NCBI GenBank assembly: GCA_015680685.1 | Contig: MNCI01018028.1 | Coordinates: 131,764 to 195,763 of the forward strand | Source of the DNA: Gnetum montanum | Taxonomy: Eukaryota > Streptophyta > Gnetopsida > Gnetales > Gnetaceae | DNA: 64,000 nucleotides | Direction: 5' to 3' | Part shown: one piece after another, positions 21,223 through 33,225 of the stretch | Numbering within the stretch: position 1 is the stretch's first letter | How the letters are laid out: every line of letters starts with the position of its first letter | The notes under the pieces: generated by a model | What the model was told of the DNA's origin: nothing | Databases searched by the model: none | The model's input: the letters and a program-made list of their open reading frames with translations, nothing else | Program-made: the position numbers and the translations under genes

Positions 21223-21930
21223 TTTTGCAGAAGAAGGTAAAGAGAACTTGGTTTGTAGGTTGAACAAATCTCTGTATGGTCTCAAACAATTACCAAGGTG
21301 TTGGTACAAGAGATTTGACTCGTATATCATGAGCCTTGGGTACAATACACTTAGTGCAGACCCTTGTACTTATTTCAAGAGGTTTGATGAAGATTTCATC
21401 ATTTTGCTATTGTATGTGGATGACATGTTGGTTGTAGGCCCCAAAAAAGAGCAAATCCAAGAATTGAAGGCACAATTGGCTGGGGAATTTGATATGAAAG
21501 ACTTGGGACTAGGAAACAAGATTCTAGGAATGCAAATTCACTGAGACAGAAATAACAAGAAGATTTGGCTTTCTCAAAAAAACTACTTGGTTAAGATCTT
21601 GCAATGCTTCAACATGCAAGATTTTAAGCCAATTTCTACCCCACTTCTTGTTAATTTCTAATTATCCTTTGAGATGTATCCTAGTAATGAACTAGAGAGG
21701 AATGAAATGTCTTGACTATTGTATGCATTAGTAGTGGGAAGCCTAATGTTCACTATGATTTGTACAAGACTAGACATTACACAAGTAGTGGGAGTGGTTA
21801 GTTGGTACATGGCAAATCCTGGATGAGTGCATTGAAATATATGCTCATATGGCCTAGCAAAAGCATAAGCAACATAGAATGGCAAGGTATAAAGGATGGT
21901 GTGGAGATATGATTGATCCTTAATCAAAAT
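21223..21930 (+). pseudogene. Copia reverse transcriptase, back half only
   Basis: The integrase end runs directly, in frame, into GKENLVCRLNKSLYGLKQLP, which normally lies about 200 residues further into RT. The missing piece includes the first catalytic Asp region. Then come LLYVDDMLVVG, the second and third catalytic Asps, FDMKDLGLGNKILGMQIH and WLSQKNYLVKIL, all typical of Tork/Tnt1-like RT. After WYMANPG the RNase H is lost and the sequence jumps to the last few codons before the purine tract. Multiple stops follow 21541. Confidence 0.88.
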
Positions 21931-21934
21931 CTCC

Positions 21935-21945
21935 AAGTGGGAGAT
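21935..21945 (+). other. Polypurine tract of Copia element
   Basis: AAGTGGGAGAT immediately precedes TGTTGG of the right LTR. It matches the plant Copia purine-tract type that primes plus-strand DNA. Confidence 0.8.
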
Positions 21946-22321
21946 TGTTGGCCATAGTTATCATGATAAATTTAGGCCATGGTTATCATGTTAAAATTTG
22001 GTTGTGGTTACTAAAATACTGGGTAGTTATCATTAGTTATTTAAGGGCCCCTTCACCAATATAAAAGGGATTCAGATCCATCACATACATCCCCTTTCCA
22101 TCCAACTCTTACATTCTTCTTCCATTGCATGAGAGAGAGGCTTCTTCTTATTCTCTCCTTGTGATGAAGAGAGAAGGTTGTTGTCCCCATTTTTGATAAT
22201 AAGATCCTTCTACATTTTCTTGTGGTTTTTTCCCACTTTGGGGTTTTTCCACATAAAATATTCATGCCCATTGCTCTTTATTTTCATCTCATTTCATATT
22301 TTGTTGTCATATTTGCTAACA
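21946..22321 (+). repeat. 3' LTR of Copia element
   Basis: It is 376 bases long, from TGTTGGCCATAG to TTTGCTAACA, with a TATA box at 22060. By eye it differs from the left LTR at roughly one base in twenty, plus one 18-base deletion. Confidence 0.88.
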
Positions 22322-22859
22322 CCTCATAAATCCAGGCTAATGTTATTTATTGGTTAAGTTTCATTTAGAGTGTGTTTTCAAAATGTATTTTTAAAGTTAC
22401 CTAAATTAGTTGATTTCACATGTTATGAGAAATAGGTTATTCTCATGTTTCCATTTTTTTGGGAAGTGGTTGTAGTTAATGACAACTTTGGAAATTGAAG
22501 AGCAAAGATTAGATCTTGATTTATTTTTTTAAAAAATGTTGATATAATTGAAATTTTGTTTGAACACTTTTCCAATTCAAAACAAAAGAAAAGAAAAAAG
22601 GGAGGATTATAGGTAATAGATTTTCTCTCTTCAAAGAAACATGTAATTAACTACCTTATTAAGACCTCTATTACAACCATTTTTTAAAATAAAATCATGT
22701 TTGAAGAAATTTGCTGATTGTGAAAACAATAAATCAACTTTGATTAATTGAAACCAAATTTCTGGTATATTTTAATGATGCACTAAACTCAAATTTTGAT
22801 TTTCATTGGTAGCTTTTAAGTGTCTTAAACAACTATGAACAATGAAATGGTATACAAAT

Positions 22860-23460
22860 TTTCTTTTGGTAGCTTATTGGTGGTAGATTGTAGTAGCTAG
22901 TGAGTAATTTTTGTTTATTTGTTCATTTATAATTTGTATTTACATATTGGATGATTTATTTTAAGTTCATAATAATCTAATTTTTAAATGTGAGGGAATA
23001 AATTCAACTTCTATCCTAAGATAAAGTTATAAGATCATCAAAGAGCACTTACATATTAAGAGCCTATGATCTTTTAGTAAGAGCTTTCTCTCTTTTTTTC
23101 TACTTTGTATTTCATGTAATGATTTTGGCCTGTGGATCATGCTAAAAATCATTGCATATTGAATGGGAAAGGAAGTATAATGGTAAAATCTAAAGTTTTA
23201 ATTCAAGGATAGTAGTTGAAGAATAGAAACTAGCCAGCCAGGCGTTTAACACCTCAGGTAAGTTTCCTTCAGTATGAGTGATCCGTTTGTATTGTACATT
23301 TGAATGAAATAGTTTTACTCTCACATTTTTTTTGTCTTTATGAAGAAAAACATGCAAACAACATTGCAAATAATTCCAATAGTTTCAAAGTCAAGTTAGG
23401 GTCATATGCATTAATGATCAATTTCTTTTTATTATTTTTGTTTTTTAAAAGCGTTTTTAA
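22860..23460 (+). repeat. Host-gene exon/intron module, copy 1
   Basis: A stretch from TTTGTATTTACATATTGG to CAG followed by GTAAGT (donor at 23258) aligns with 23800-24120 and 35990-36312. Shared words include TTCATAATAATCTAATTTTTAAA, GATCATCAAAGA, AAGGATAGTAGT and a proline/serine-coding tail before the donor. A second part at 23340-23400 (AACATTGCAAATAATTCCAATAG) matches the small exon at 24405 and 36390. The pattern fits repeated small exons with their introns in a decayed gene. The sequence between 22322 and 22860 is AT-rich with nothing else seen. Confidence 0.5.
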
Positions 23461-23779
23461 TATTTTTAAGATGGTAATAATTGGTTAGTGAATTGCAAGT
23501 AATTCATTAAATTTGAAACGTTATTTGTCATCATGTGCTACAAAAGGACAAAACAAACAAATCAACTTTCTAATCATGTTACATTCATGGAATTACCCCT
23601 TTTTAATGATATATTGGCACAAACCTAAGCTTTTTCCAATAAAACCATCTTTTTTTATTTTACCTATTCAATAGCATAGATAAAATATTGCTGTAGTGTT
23701 GGGGTTCCCCATGCAAAGACTTTAAAGAAAAATGTTGGACATGGAGATAATTTCATCTTCAATCTTTGGTAGTCTAGGG

Positions 23780-24560
23780 CCCTCGTAAGTAATTTATCTA
23801 TATTTCTTTATTTCTAATTTGTACTTACATATTGAATAATTTCATTTTATTCATAAGGATAATTTTTAAAAAAATTGAGGGATAAAACTATACTTCTATT
23901 TGAGGATAATGATATAGTATCATCAAAGACCAGTTGTACATTAGAATTCTAGCTTACCTTTCTAATAACTATTGTCTTTGTTTTATGTTTCATCTAATGA
24001 GTTCAGCTTGTAAGTAATGCCAAAAATCATCATGGATTGCATAGGAAAGGAAGCTTCACTTCAAGGATAGTAGTGGAATTAAAAACAAGCAGGTAGCCAA
24101 AGGTCTACCACACTGGGTAAGTTTGTGTCTTTTTGCAGATTGTAGATAAATTCCAATGATTTCAAAACTACACCATAGGAAAGGAGTGACACTATTCCTT
24201 GGATACAATTTCAACATTAAACATAATCCACTTTTGAAAAGAATTTATAATAAAAGAAATTGGTTGTGATATTAGGTTTTCACTAGGTGCTTTTAACTCA
24301 GGGGTGTACCACCCAGGTAAATTTTTTCCCTCTGTAAATGGTTCATTTTTTAGACAAGTGGATTGATATTTATATATACTTATCAAAAAAATTTGTTATT
24401 TCAGAGGAAACCATACAATCATCATTGCATATAACTTCGAATATCTTGGCATTTGAGGAGAGCAACATTGCCCCTTGGCTACAATTTCCACATGAAAGGT
24501 AATCTATTTTTGAACAATAGTTTTGATCAAAGAATTTGTCTATGATATTGGGTTTTAACT
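23780..24560 (+). repeat. Host-gene exon/intron module, copy 2, with candidate exon 24405-24498
   Basis: The module repeats copy 1, ending TGG followed by GTAAGT at 24117. After it, TTATTTCAG (acceptor, 24396-24404) opens a 94-base candidate exon that is fully open in one frame (ETIQSSLHITSNILAFEESN and more) and closes with AAAG followed by GTAATC at 24499. Partial copies of this exon lie at 23340, 24140 and 36390. A third donor-like CCCAG followed by GTAAAT is at 24316. The product is unknown. From 24561 to 25341 the sequence is intron-like. Confidence 0.45.
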
Positions 24561-25346
24561 GAGTATTTTTAATTTAGGAAAATATTGGGATGCCAAACCC
24601 TATAGTAAAGCAATCATTTGAGTTTATTTATTTTCTTTATCAACAAGCTTAGTTGTTGGCACTTATCACATACGCTATGATTGTGATGCTTATAACTCAA
24701 GTGTTGAAGTTTAGATAGATTAGAAGAAACCTTGATTTATTTTTTGTCTTTGTGGTCCATCATTTTTATCCTTATTGATAAATTTTTATTTATTGATGTC
24801 AATTACCTATTGGTTTCTTATAAAAATAAACAGCTCTATCTACAGTTTTTAGGTCAAGGCAGGGCTTGAGCATTAATAATCTATTTCTTTTTATCCTTTT
24901 TTCTTGGATTCTTCAAAGAGTGTTATAATGTCCAGCTTCTCTATCATTTTTTTTATATGTATGTTTGATTATGTAAATTCATATTGGTTCATTGATAAGG
25001 GTTACATGTGGTTATTTTGATAATGAATAGTTCTCTATTTAGTTTGCTGATAGTTCTTCTTTCAAAACTATATATCAATTGTATATATCAGAATTAGGAT
25101 GAGGCTTTCTCCAAGTGATCCATTTTATATATAATTGAAATGAATTTCAAGGACATTTTTATGATCTTTTATCTTCATCTATGAAAAATGTGAGTTTTTT
25201 TAATTAATGTTTGAAAATGGAGACCATTAGAGTTGAATCATCATCATCATCCTAGCCTTTATTATCTATAATCAAAGGATAGTACAACTCTATACAGAAG
25301 AATATTTCTCAAAGATTTTACAAAAAAAGTTTTATTGTTGGCCAAG

Positions 25347-26088
25347 TGATGAGTGGCAAGGTATCCTTACACTCAACCATACGAATANTGTATGATTTAG
25401 TCTAGAGTGAGGTGTATGATATTACTTCTAACACTAGGCTACTCCTAGAGACAATGGAAAATAATCTGAACTAAACTAACAAGCAATAGGAAATAAAGTC
25501 TAAGCTAGCCTAAGTGCGATAAGCATTTGTCCTTAATCATCTATGCACATCTTGGACCTCGCGTACTACTTTTAGGATTACCAAGCGTATATTACATGAG
25601 CGCTCCTAGATACACTACTAGGTTACCAAGTAGTTAAACTTAAATGTTCATAATTCAGTTGTACTCATTTCACAATTAACAACAGGAATAGTAAATGATG
25701 ATAAAGAAATATTAATTAAGAAAATAATAAATAACAATAACAATTAAATAATTAAAAGATAAGTGAATGCTACAATGATGAAGTAATCTCGATCTTTATT
25801 GATGGTCATGTGTGTGTCCAAGTACATCACACTCGAATAAAGATTCCATACAATTACAATCATCACATTGTGGGCATGCATTGGGGAAAGAATTGAAATG
25901 AACTAAAAATGAACAAAAGGACTCTACACTTATAGCTGCTGACTCCCTCTCCTGTGCGCCCAAATGTGTATTTATAGGCTTACATAGGAATCACAATATC
26001 ATGTATCCGATATCGTTATTCAGGCCACAATATCACATACCTAATATTGTAGATTTGATATTAGAGCCTGACAAATCATGGTTCAGCA
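25347..26088 (-). repeat. 3' LTR of pol-less Ty3 element
   Basis: It is 742 bases long. It lacks about 115 bases that are present in the right LTR, exactly at the single N at 25388, so the shortening is probably an assembly gap. On the minus strand it holds a TATA box (CCTATAAATACAC, plus 25968-25980) and imperfect GATATCG palindromes near 25998-26060. Confidence 0.88.
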
Positions 26089-26106
26089 TACCCCCACAAC
26101 TAAATG
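26089..26106 (-). other. Polypurine tract of pol-less Ty3 element
   Basis: On the minus strand AGTTGTGGGGGTA directly precedes the 3' LTR. The equivalent tracts at 42015 and 58967 read CAGTCATGGGGATAT and CAGTCATAGGGGTATGA, so the three elements share one tract type. Confidence 0.7.
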
Positions 26107-26189
26107 AAAACTTTTCCTTGAGTCAAACAAAATGATAACAAGTCCAATTAATTATACAGTGGATAGGTATGGGATTATTGACTAACTAG

Positions 26190-29031
26190 AAATTTATTCA
26201 TGCTGTAGTGGAGAGTTGAACACAACAAAATTAGGACACAAACAATGTGGTTCTTGGTGGTCATGGTTCCTCCATGGATCTCTTCCCCTTGTCTTGTGCT
26301 CCAAGTTTTGGAAATAGATGTTTATGAAGAAGTGCCTGGAGCTTTTCTTCCTTGGTTTGGGGATCCTATGCCATCCATGTGGATGCTCCAATGTTTGATG
26401 GAGTTGGCACCTCCCATGAACATGGTAGTTGCAGAAACATCTAGTTGGCCTTGACATACCAAGTTGCAAACATCCTTCATTCTTCTTCATAATCTCTAGC
26501 TTTATCCTTGTACTCTTGATAATCAATGAGCCATCAAGCCAAATCTTCCATGACATCCTTTTATCCCTGGTAGCTAGTTTTGACCACCTCTAACTCAGAA
26601 TTTTCCACTTCTAATTTCTGCAGCGTCTTCTCATGCTCAGCAAATTCTATTTCATATTTCACGTAGGTGGTTGCTACATGCTTCTCTAACTCTATTCTCA
26701 AGTTTTCTACTATTAACATGGCTAAGTTGGCATACTGTAGGTTTGCCAACTCCATGTACTCTGTAAGGTCTTGTATTTGTAGGTCCTAGCTTTTGAGTTC
26801 TGCTTGGTGGATGAATGCATAGGTATCAAATATGGCCTGCTAATTAGTGTTTTGAGCACTAAGAATGTTAATATGGGCCTTGGCCATATGGATTTCTTTT
26901 TCTATTACCTATTTATACATCCCCACCTGATCCCTGAAGTGTTCCTTCAGCTTTTCATGTCACTTGGCCTCATTTTTCCATGCACTTATCTCAGTTGTCA
27001 TCTTTTGATGGATTATGTGTACCTCCTCCATTGAGAGGGTTTTTTTTTCTCTAGCCAAGAAATTCATGTCTTGGTTGATCCTAACTAATTATTCTCGTAA
27101 TTGCTGAAAATTTTCTTTGAGAACATTCCTTGGTTTTTCTACGGTGGTCAACCAGAGATTATCAACAACAAGCTGTTTATTTTCCTCTTGTAAGGCCTTG
27201 AGTGCTTTGCCATGTGCATATGTCTAAGCTTGTGCCTTGGAAGCATCCCAATTGGCCTTCTCTTTCTCCTTTTCCACTCTTTTATTTTCTTCTAATTAAT
27301 TAATTGAGTTGCTCTATCCGGAAGGACTCTAGCTAGTCTATGAGGATGAATTAAGATGGGTCCTGCTATGCAGCTTGTAGGGTGATGAGCTTTTCTTCGA
27401 GTCTTTCCAACTCCACCTTTATGTGATTGACCTTGATCTCTATCATAACCAGCTTTCCTTTTATAGAGATGAGGTTTGATTAAGTTGCTATGACATCTTG
27501 AGGGATTTCAAACAGGGATGTCATCACCTATCCTATCTGCAGCAACTGATCTAGTACATCCTCATGCTTCATAGGAGTCATCAAGGGATCGGCCAAAGTT
27601 TGAGCATCGTGTGCTCTTGTAAAATCTACCAATGGCACAACAAGAACATTGAATGATTCTTTTATGTGGTCTGTGACCACTTCTATGGCTCTCACTACAT
27701 CTTGGTGCTGCATGACCACTATAGTGACACCTTCACTAGTTTCTAATTACACCTAAAAGGATGTAGCATTCCCAGAGCTGTGACCAATGTGATTCCCCTC
27801 CTTCTTTTTGGATCAACACCTCACCCTGTGTGTGATCGATTGAGATCGTGGGTCATACAACATCATCTATGACCCTGAAGAGGTTGGTATCATCACGGCT
27901 TCCCCAACTGACTGTCTTAGCAATGGCCCTAAGATGGCTCATTGATGGTTAATAGTTCTGCGGTGGTGGTGATGGTTAGTCTTGCTAGCCTATGCTAGGC
28001 CTTGTTCCCTATTGTTGACTAGGCCCTGTGCTTGAGAGTTAACTAGGCCCTATAGTTTGAGGTGCAGTGGGCCCCATCGTCTATTCTTGTTTAGGCTCTA
28101 GTGTCTCACCAACACTTTTCCTTGGGGCTAGTGGCTTCAATAATTTAGTAAATGAAGCATTTTGGGCATTTCTAGGGATGTCATTGGTGTACCCCAAAAT
28201 TCTAGCACACTGTCATAGCTTCTTGATGAGATAGGGGAAGGGTAATGCGAACTTCCCTGTCTTGCATTTTTTGAACCACCTCAAAATTTATGTAAGCTAA
28301 AGATGGGGTAGGTTGGCATTAACCTTGCCCATCAAGATAGCACTTCCTCTAGCTGCATATGTGGAGATTCTATTTAAACATTTTATGGGAAAGATGTGAT
28401 ATGTGCCGATCTTGAAGTAGATTATCTCTTCAAGCGTTAACTCTCCATATGCTTTGTCTTCCTTGTTATACGTCCTTTTCAACCATATCTTTCATGCATT
28501 GACATCGGAGTGAGTGGACAAGTGAGCAAATTTTGGCCCTGTATTGGGAAGATTCAACACCTCTGAAATGGCTTTGGTAGAGAAATCAACAGAAACACCA
28601 CCAATATCAATGGTAGTGTCTTCTTCTTTATTGTGCCAAAATTGGTACATCTCTCCTAGGTACCAATCATCACTTTCAAAGAGAATAGGCCATAGTGGGG
28701 ATCCTTTAATTTGGTCCCTGACTGCCTCGGGAGCGAACTCAGTGAAAGGTCCAAAGTTAAGTTCCACTATTATCGCTACTGACATGGACATTTCATGAAT
28801 TGCCTGAATACATTCCAAAGACAACGTGAGATGTTGTTCCTATTCAGGTGCTGCACCATCTCCTCCTTTAGCATGTTCCAATTGCATAGTAATAAGAGGC
28901 TCTTGATGGATGTTGAATGATTGTGCCTCCTATTCTGTATGTTCTTCAAGAGACACTTGGCCTCTACCTCTCCTTGGTCATTTGGATGCACCTTGAGAGG
29001 GTCCTCCTTGTTGTCCTCTTTTAGGGGCCAT
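26190..29031 (-). pseudogene. Downstream coiled-coil ORF with plant-transposon-protein domain
   Basis: An ATG at 29031 opens MAPKRGQQGGPSQG. After two stops (one a TGA where CGA is likely) the frame gives a long readable stretch: SLECIQAIHEMSMSVAIIVE, then GGVSVDFSTKAISEVLNLPN, then KAYGELTLEEIIYFKIGTYH and NRISTYAARGSAIL. A V-x-x-D-F-S-x-x-x-I-x-x-x-L-x-L-P segment followed by W and L/I-rich helices is the signature of the 'putative plant transposon protein' domain found in Athila-related elements. From about 28000 to 26190 the frame continues, with many stops, as a Lys/Glu/Gln-rich coiled coil (for example NLRIELEKHVATTYVKYEIE). It sits where env-like ORFs occur in Athila. Its function is unknown and no membrane segment was seen. 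Confidence 0.6.
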
Positions 29032-29523
29032 CTACAATCACATGAGGCTGACTATTAGTAAGGTTATTTTAAAAATTTAATTTATACCTTACTTCTAGCC
29101 TTTAATGAATTTGTTTCTTTTTTAGTGTGATCCAAAGTTAGAAAAGTTTATGAAAATGTTCCCTAAAAGTTTTGATATTGGGCCCAATTTGATTAGGTGG
29201 CTTCAAAGGTTAATTCTCATGGTGTGGTTGAAGAGATAAAATTAATTTGGCAATGTGTTTAACATTTTTAAGATCATTTACCCTTTATGATATCCTTCAG
29301 GAAATGATGAATTTTGAAAAAATTATGTGCAACTTGGAGTGTACCCTTCCCCCATGACTAAGTTAAACAATTTGGGTTTAGATAGGTTTAATCAGAATGG
29401 GGATTGGAGTATTAATGAGCAAGTTATGGATGTTTGAATAATAGGTGCGCAAGCTAGCAATTCGTAGAAGAAAATTTGAACAACTCTCCTCGCATGAATA
29501 GTGCAAAATGATGTTGATGTGCA

Positions 29524-29557
29524 CCGGGGGAGGGGGGGGGGGGGTTGGGGGAGGGGG
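29524..29557 (+). repeat. G-run with quadruplex potential
   Basis: There are four separate runs of at least five Gs, the longest of 13, within 34 bases. On the element's own (minus) strand this is C-rich. Such a tract can fold as a G-quadruplex in single strands; here it may simply be slippage expansion. Confidence 0.6.
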
Positions 29558-30916
29558 ATGTTGGGTCTTCCATATATATAGTTTTTATGGATGCGATATC
29601 GCATACTTGATAGTGTGGATCTGATATCGTGTCAGACCTGATATTGGGTACTCAATATCGCGACCCATTGAAAATAGGGTAGTTGGAAATATTGATAAAT
29701 TTTTAAATTTTCAAGGCCAAAATTGAAGGATTTCAGGTTAATTTGAGAGGTCCAAGGTAACATTGAAGAGACCAGAAAGCACCAAAAGTATAATGAAGTA
29801 GAATCTGGCAATGAAATTCATGAATAAGATGAGGAAAAAGGACATGTTATGGTGCGTAGGAAAAAATTTAGAATGACGATAGAGGAAAATATTATTGTAG
29901 CAATGCAATACTTGGAGGGTATAAAATGATGTGGTGATGTGCAAAAAGTGCCAATTATAAAAGTTACACAAGTGGGTCCTCCCTAGAGCAGCTTCCTACC
30001 TATGATGCCCTTATGTAACCACACCTGAAAATGTCCGTAGGCACTAAAAGGGGTAAATGTAACCCACACTAGTTCCACAAAACACACACATGTAGATACC
30101 ACCATGATGAGATATGAACTCAATGACACACAAGACACGGGTCACAAATACATGAATAGCAAGATGGGATGAATTGTAGAAGGGATTGCAGAGATTGGGA
30201 CATGAGGTAACTGACCTAAGGAAAAATGAATATTGAGTGTAGGGCGTGATTAATGTATCATTAGCTTGTCGCACCAAAATCAAGACCAAGTCCATTCCTC
30301 CAATCAGTAACATCACATTATTTTATCCAAGGATGAACAACCATAAGAGCATCATGACAACAAGGTGTATGGTCACTTGGCATTTCATTCAAGGGAGAAG
30401 TGATTTGGAATTTCTTTATGGCACATTTGTTTTTATCTTTTCATTTCTTTTCTGATGCGTAATCCAAGGAAGCCACCTACCTTCAGGCATGGATGCATGT
30501 CTTTCCAGTGGGACCCCCAAAATACCATTGAGTTTCTCTATTTAGTGCCTTTATTACTCTTACTTCCATTGTCGTTAGGTCTACAAGGATCTTAGTACAA
30601 CCAAGCTACATGATAGCACCTACAAATATCACCAAAGAGAATCCACAAGTCCCCTTGATGTCACACCTTGGCCATTCCTTCTTAGTCCATCATTCTTCAC
30701 TCTGGGCATAATGAACACAAAATTACTTTTAAGTTTTCATGATGACAAGAGTATCATCGTACCTAGAGTAGAACCTCTTATTAATAGAATGGTTGGGTGA
30801 ATGTTTAGGCTCGCTGTCCAAATAATTAGCCACCCGAGACTTGATAGCATAGAACAACACCTCAACCAACAAGTCACATGAGTGTTTTATTCATAGATGA
30901 GATTACCCATAAAAAG

Positions 30917-30996
30917 ATAAAAAGATAAAACAATAAATAAAAAGATGAAACAACAAATAAAAAGATAAAACAACAGATTAAAAGATGAAAAATTGG
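30917..30996 (+). repeat. 20-base AAAAGATAAAACAACAAAT tandem repeat, 4 units
   Basis: Units alternate AAAAGATAAAACAATAAAT and AAAAGATGAAACAACAAAT. It is simple-sequence expansion within the element interior and noncoding. Confidence 0.65.
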
Positions 30997-31037
30997 AAAA
31001 CAAATAATTGTAAAATTAAAGAAAAGGAAAAAAATTA

Positions 31038-31883
31038 TTAATTCTGCTTGCTAGAATGGAGGATATCCCCCATAACTAACATTTGATCATGATGAGAATT
31101 AATAAATGGAAGGTTTGGATCCACACATTTTGGGAATATTGAAGTCCAGCCATATCCAAACCATTGGGTGTCTTTTGATGTGGTGGTTGGAATGTACCCA
31201 AATTGGGGTTCACACACTTGATTAAAGTTGACATAGTGGGGCAAGTTATAAGATGTGGTTAATTGATAAGGAGTTGACCTACTATGGCACTTGTGATCAT
31301 AAGATGGTATGCAAGGATCGATATGTCTCCCTACGTGGCTATATTCATTGGGCCACAAGGTTGTTGGAGTATTGATTGGTGGCCTTGACAAGGTAACATG
31401 AGGTGTTGGGTTTGAGGAGAAAGATGCACCATAGTGTTGAACTTGTGTTGAGTTGGAGGATGTAGTGATCTCGCAACTGTGCTATCCCTTTCTATGGTCA
31501 TGTCTAAAGAAGGGATGCCTTTAATGTTGTGGAGGATTCTCACTGCAGTTGACAGTAGCAGCACAAGTAATGTTCGTGTGTCAATGTTGTGGTGCAAATC
31601 CTTCTAGCACAACTAGTGGCAATGTAGAAGAAGGTGAAGGATGAGAATATTGAGTTTGAGAAGAAGTGTAAGGTACATGAGGGGGTGATTCTATTGGAAA
31701 GGACATGGGATGATAGTACTTTAGGAAAATGATAATGATGTGGTGAGATAGAGGATGTTGATCCAATTGGGGAAATAGGATGCTGAACCTGATAAGCGCT
31801 TGGGTTCGGATGATATGAAGGGTGTGACTAGTTTGAGGGTGGCCTCCCCCACGATTAGGGTTTTTGCCACTATGATTAAACAT
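31038..31883 (-). pseudogene. Gag C-terminal proline/serine/tyrosine-rich tail
   Basis: Three adjoining minus-strand frames (31883-31581, 31597-31331, 31391-31038) are rich in Pro, Ser, His and Tyr, with words such as SSQTQYSHPSPSSTLPL and THYQ-like runs. No domain is seen. In Athila-like and Tat-like elements a low-complexity tail follows the gag zinc knuckle, and this is the likely identity. Frameshifts separate the pieces. Confidence 0.4.
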
Positions 31884-33095
31884 AGTATTTTTGTATGAAC
31901 TCTAGATGTAACATTTCTCCTTAGTGCTCATGTAAATGTGACAAGATTGGGCATTAACCTTTGGGGTGATCGTACAGCCAAATGTTACATTGATACATAT
32001 GATTAGCAATTGAGTTCTTATTCGTATTCTCTTCAACCCTTCTTTTCGATTGTCTAGTGGTGTTATGTCCTATTTCTTAGTTTATCATGGTTCTTCCTCT
32101 AATAGTGTTGGCATATTCTCCACATTTTTCATGTATCCATTTCGTCATCATATTGATCTTTGCCTCAATTTCATCTAGTGATTGTAGTACTGGCCAAGAT
32201 GATTCTAGCTCCTTGAGATGAGTTGATTTTTCCTCTTCCTGATTATGGACCTTTGTTAATTTGAGATTTTGGTCCTATTGAGATTTTTCAACATTCTCCC
32301 ATTTATCCATTTCCTCTTCTTCTTTTGCTACCCACTTAATAAGCTCTTGGAATTAGTGGGTCCATAGTTCATATAGTTGACCTGGGACATACATCCCCAG
32401 GTTCTCCCTTGTTTCATTATGAAGCCCATCCATGATGTGATACATTAGCCTTTCCTCAAAGAACTCATGGCCTGGGCAATTATTTAACAACGAATAGTAT
32501 CTTTCTAGGTCCATGTTCAAGGGTTCGTGTTATGCTTGTTTCCATTCTTGAATTCATTTCCTCAAGGTTGACACTCTTGCATAGGTTTAATATCTTTCAT
32601 TGAAGAGCTCTACCATTGTTGGCCAACATCAAATCGATTTTGGTCTTAAGAACCTATACCATACCTTTGCTTGGCCAATGAGTGTCATAGGAAAGAGCTT
32701 AAGTTTTTGCCACCCATTATCAATATTGTTCCATACACAAGCATCATAGAAGGCTTGTAAATGGTATTGCCAATCTAAATCATTGCCTCTTTAAAACTTG
32801 GGAAAGTTATTTAAATCAAGCCTAGGTAAATGGCTTTCCTTGCGATGCCTGTAGGATATTCGAACAGCCTCTTGTATATGCATTAGATTCTTAGTGGCTA
32901 GTAGGGGTTCATCGTCACTAGGTAGCTTATGAAATTGTGAGTTAGAATGATGTTGTCTTTGTTTATGTGCATAGGAGACCCCTGCAGAAGATTGAGTACT
33001 CCAAACTTCGTCTTCATCATCATATAATTTGTTGGTTCTCCAATGAATTGCCTTACTAGTTGTTACATTATCATAGTCTTGTGAGAGTGATATTG
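31884..33095 (-). pseudogene. Ty3 gag (capsid and zinc knuckle), decayed
   Basis: From about 33095 the frame reads HLPRLDLNNFPKF, then after a stop DLDWQYHLQAFYDACVWNNI and KLKLFPMTLIGQAKVWYRFL. LERYYSLLNNCPGHEFFEER and YHIMDGLHNETRENLGMYVP follow. This is the Retrotrans_gag capsid domain (PF03732): a W-x-x-x-L-x-x-x-F helix, then K-L-x-x-F-P/L-x-x-L-x-G-x-A-x-x-W-Y/F. A long Glu/Lys helix follows, then CNIWLYDHPKG, stop, CPI, a worn zinc knuckle in which the second Cys is Trp. About seven in-frame stops occur, with few or no shifts through the capsid. Gag packages element RNA into virus-like particles in the cytoplasm. Confidence 0.85.
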
Positions 33096-33206
33096 TTGTG
33101 AATTTATGTATGATTTATTTGCAATTACTTCTTTTTGAAAGATATATCATCAAGTCTTTGTTACAGTGATCTTGGATTATGTAAATAATCTAAATAACTA
33201 GCACCA

Positions 33207-33224
33207 TCCCTGACAATGGTGCTA
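33207..33224 (-). other. Primer-binding site, tRNA-Asp type, deaminated
   Basis: On the minus strand TAGCACCATTGTCAGGGA lies one base after the 5' LTR. The site used by Athila-like elements, as I recall it, is TGGCGCCGTTGCCGGGGA, complementary to the 3' end of tRNA-Asp. Thirteen of 18 positions agree, and all five differences are G-to-A or C-to-T. Confidence 0.75.
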
Positions 33225-33225
33225 A

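Larger units (their letters stand above)
18689..22321 (+). mobile_element. Ty1/Copia retrotransposon (Tork/Tnt1-like), deleted and dead
   Basis: The element has two similar LTRs starting TGTTGGCC and ending CTAATA / CTAACA, a degraded initiator-Met-type primer site, gag, protease, integrase and part of RT in Copia order, and a purine tract before the right LTR. At 3.6 kb it is more than 1 kb shorter than a full Copia element because the front half of RT and most of RNase H are missing. Flanks are CCTTG (18684-18688) and CCTCA (22322-22326), an imperfect target duplication. It sits in the intron following the exon that ends at 18437. The LTRs differ less than those of the Ty3 elements here, so it is among the younger insertions. 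Confidence 0.9.
29032..31037 (-). other. Noncoding 3' region shared by three Ty3 elements
   Basis: This region aligns in patches with 43050-44500 and 59650-60950: GTGGGTCCTCCC near 29970, CCAAGTCCATTCC near 30287 and CTTGATGTCACACCTT near 30654 all have counterparts there. Its conservation between elements that do and do not carry pol suggests a shared origin, possibly with cis signals. A fragment resembling the end of the LTR, with GATATCGCATAC words, lies at 29565-29670. No reading frame is convincing. Confidence 0.5.
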
